From Picocystis sp. L7 (lineage: Eukaryota > Chlorophyta > Picocystophyceae > Picocystales > Picocystaceae), in the NCBI GenBank assembly GCA_020975725.1, contig QXJR01000026.1, forward strand, positions 558,001-622,000: a DNA stretch of 64,000 nucleotides, written 5' to 3'. A model generated the notes under the pieces. It searched no databases, was not told the DNA's origin, and saw only the letters and a program-made list of their open reading frames with translations. Of this stretch, positions 63,576-64,000 are shown in pieces (position 1 is the first letter of the stretch; each line of letters begins with the position of its first letter). The position numbers and the translations under genes are program-made.

Positions 63576-64000
63576 ATGGCGTCGCCGCCGCGACTCGCCA
63601 TCGACGAGGTGCGCATGGGACCTCCTTGGGACGGAGAAGAAGCGATCGCGCGATGCAGATACTGGTGCGTTCGAGTGGAAGGGGTGCTGACGAGCATACG
63701 CGGTGGAAGGCCAAGCTGAGAGAATACCTCCAGTCTCTTCCATTGGATATGGATTTTCAATCAGATTGGCAGCTGCTCCAATTCAACCATGGACAATCCA
63801 ATCCTACCTACTTGGTCTCTTGCAACGGAAGGAAGTTGGTGGTGCGAAAACAACCCCCCGGAAAGCTCCTGCAGTCCGCCCACGCGGTACACCGTGAGTA
63901 TCGGGTGATGAAAGCGTTGCAGGAGACTTCTGTGCCCGTGCCACGTGTCCTGGCCCTTTGTCAAGATGTCAATGTGATTGGCACAGAGTTTTTCGTCATG
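63576..64000 (+). CDS. ACAD10/11 (IBR3)-like protein, 5' end only
   Basis: The gene runs off the window. From 63710 the frame reads AKLREYLQSLP, then LLQFNHGQSNPTYLV, LVVRKQPPGKLLQSAHAVHR and VPVPRVLALCQDVNVIGTEF. This is the start of the APH-like kinase domain of ACAD10/11 and Arabidopsis IBR3 (peroxisomal, 4-hydroxy acid or IBA metabolism). Predicted structure: exon 1 63576-63608 (MASPPRLAIDE), intron 63609-63709 beginning GTGCGC with GCTGAC at 63686-63691, then exon 2. This joins DE to AKLREYL as in the family. The alternative is an unspliced start at ATG 63653. The family is certain; the start is moderately so. Confidence 0.8.

Overview
This window is nuclear DNA from a photosynthetic eukaryote of the plant lineage, most likely an intron-poor unicellular alga. 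About twenty host genes can be recognised. Many make plastid or mitochondrial proteins encoded in the nucleus: Obg GTPase, an At5g03900-like membrane protein, phosphoglycolate phosphatase, CRR7-like protein, Tat/Hcf106, plant-type mitochondrial uL13 and GatC. Others are plainly eukaryotic: makorin, YEATS protein, RecQ/BLM helicase, eIF6, UTP12, an ABCG half-transporter and a CPR5-like protein. Only four introns are well supported, with a fifth probable. All are short, lie near the 5' end of the gene, begin GTRCG and carry a GCTGAC branch-site word. The exact species cannot be told from the sequence.

Layout. 1-10.8 kb: a 60-bp minisatellite, then ObgC, a HAD-IIA phosphatase, makorin (-), YEATS (-) and the At5g03900-like gene (-). 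10.8-17.6 kb: a 133-bp satellite array that begins at the start codon of the At5g03900-like gene and is split by a young, whole-looking Ty1/Copia element with identical LTRs and a 5-bp target duplication. 18-22.4 kb: RecQ helicase (+) and spliced eIF6 (-). 22.5-28.1 kb: a pyrimidine-rich tract split by a second young Copia element (+). 28.2-29.5 kb: spliced mitochondrial uL13 (+) and GatC (-). 29.5-32.2 kb: no gene seen. 32-45.5 kb: CPR5-like (+), PiT phosphate transporter 1 (-), UTP12 (+), ABCG (+), PiT phosphate transporter 2 (-). 47.4-51.1 kb: CRR7-like (+), phosphoglycolate phosphatase (-), galactokinase-family enzyme (-). 52.1-58.5 kb: about 110 copies of a 58-bp satellite. 58.6-64 kb: Hcf106/TatB (+), LDAH-type lipase/esterase (-), uracil-DNA glycosylase (+) and the 5' end of an ACAD10/11 (IBR3)-like gene running off the window.

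How the parts relate. The host genes are mostly housekeeping and belong to organelle biogenesis (ObgC, Hcf106, uL13m, GatC), ribosome assembly (UTP12, eIF6), DNA maintenance (RecQ, UNG), photorespiration (PGLP), and phosphate or sugar metabolism. The less ordinary content is in the non-coding and mobile parts. Both Copia families carry the same 15-nt primer-binding site, which matches the anticodon arm of tRNA-Lys(CUU). The satellites show higher-order block duplication readable from a single variable base per unit. The two PiT paralogues are mosaics of near-identical and diverged patches. Two 5' leaders share a GTTAAG direct repeat with the same 12-bp spacing.
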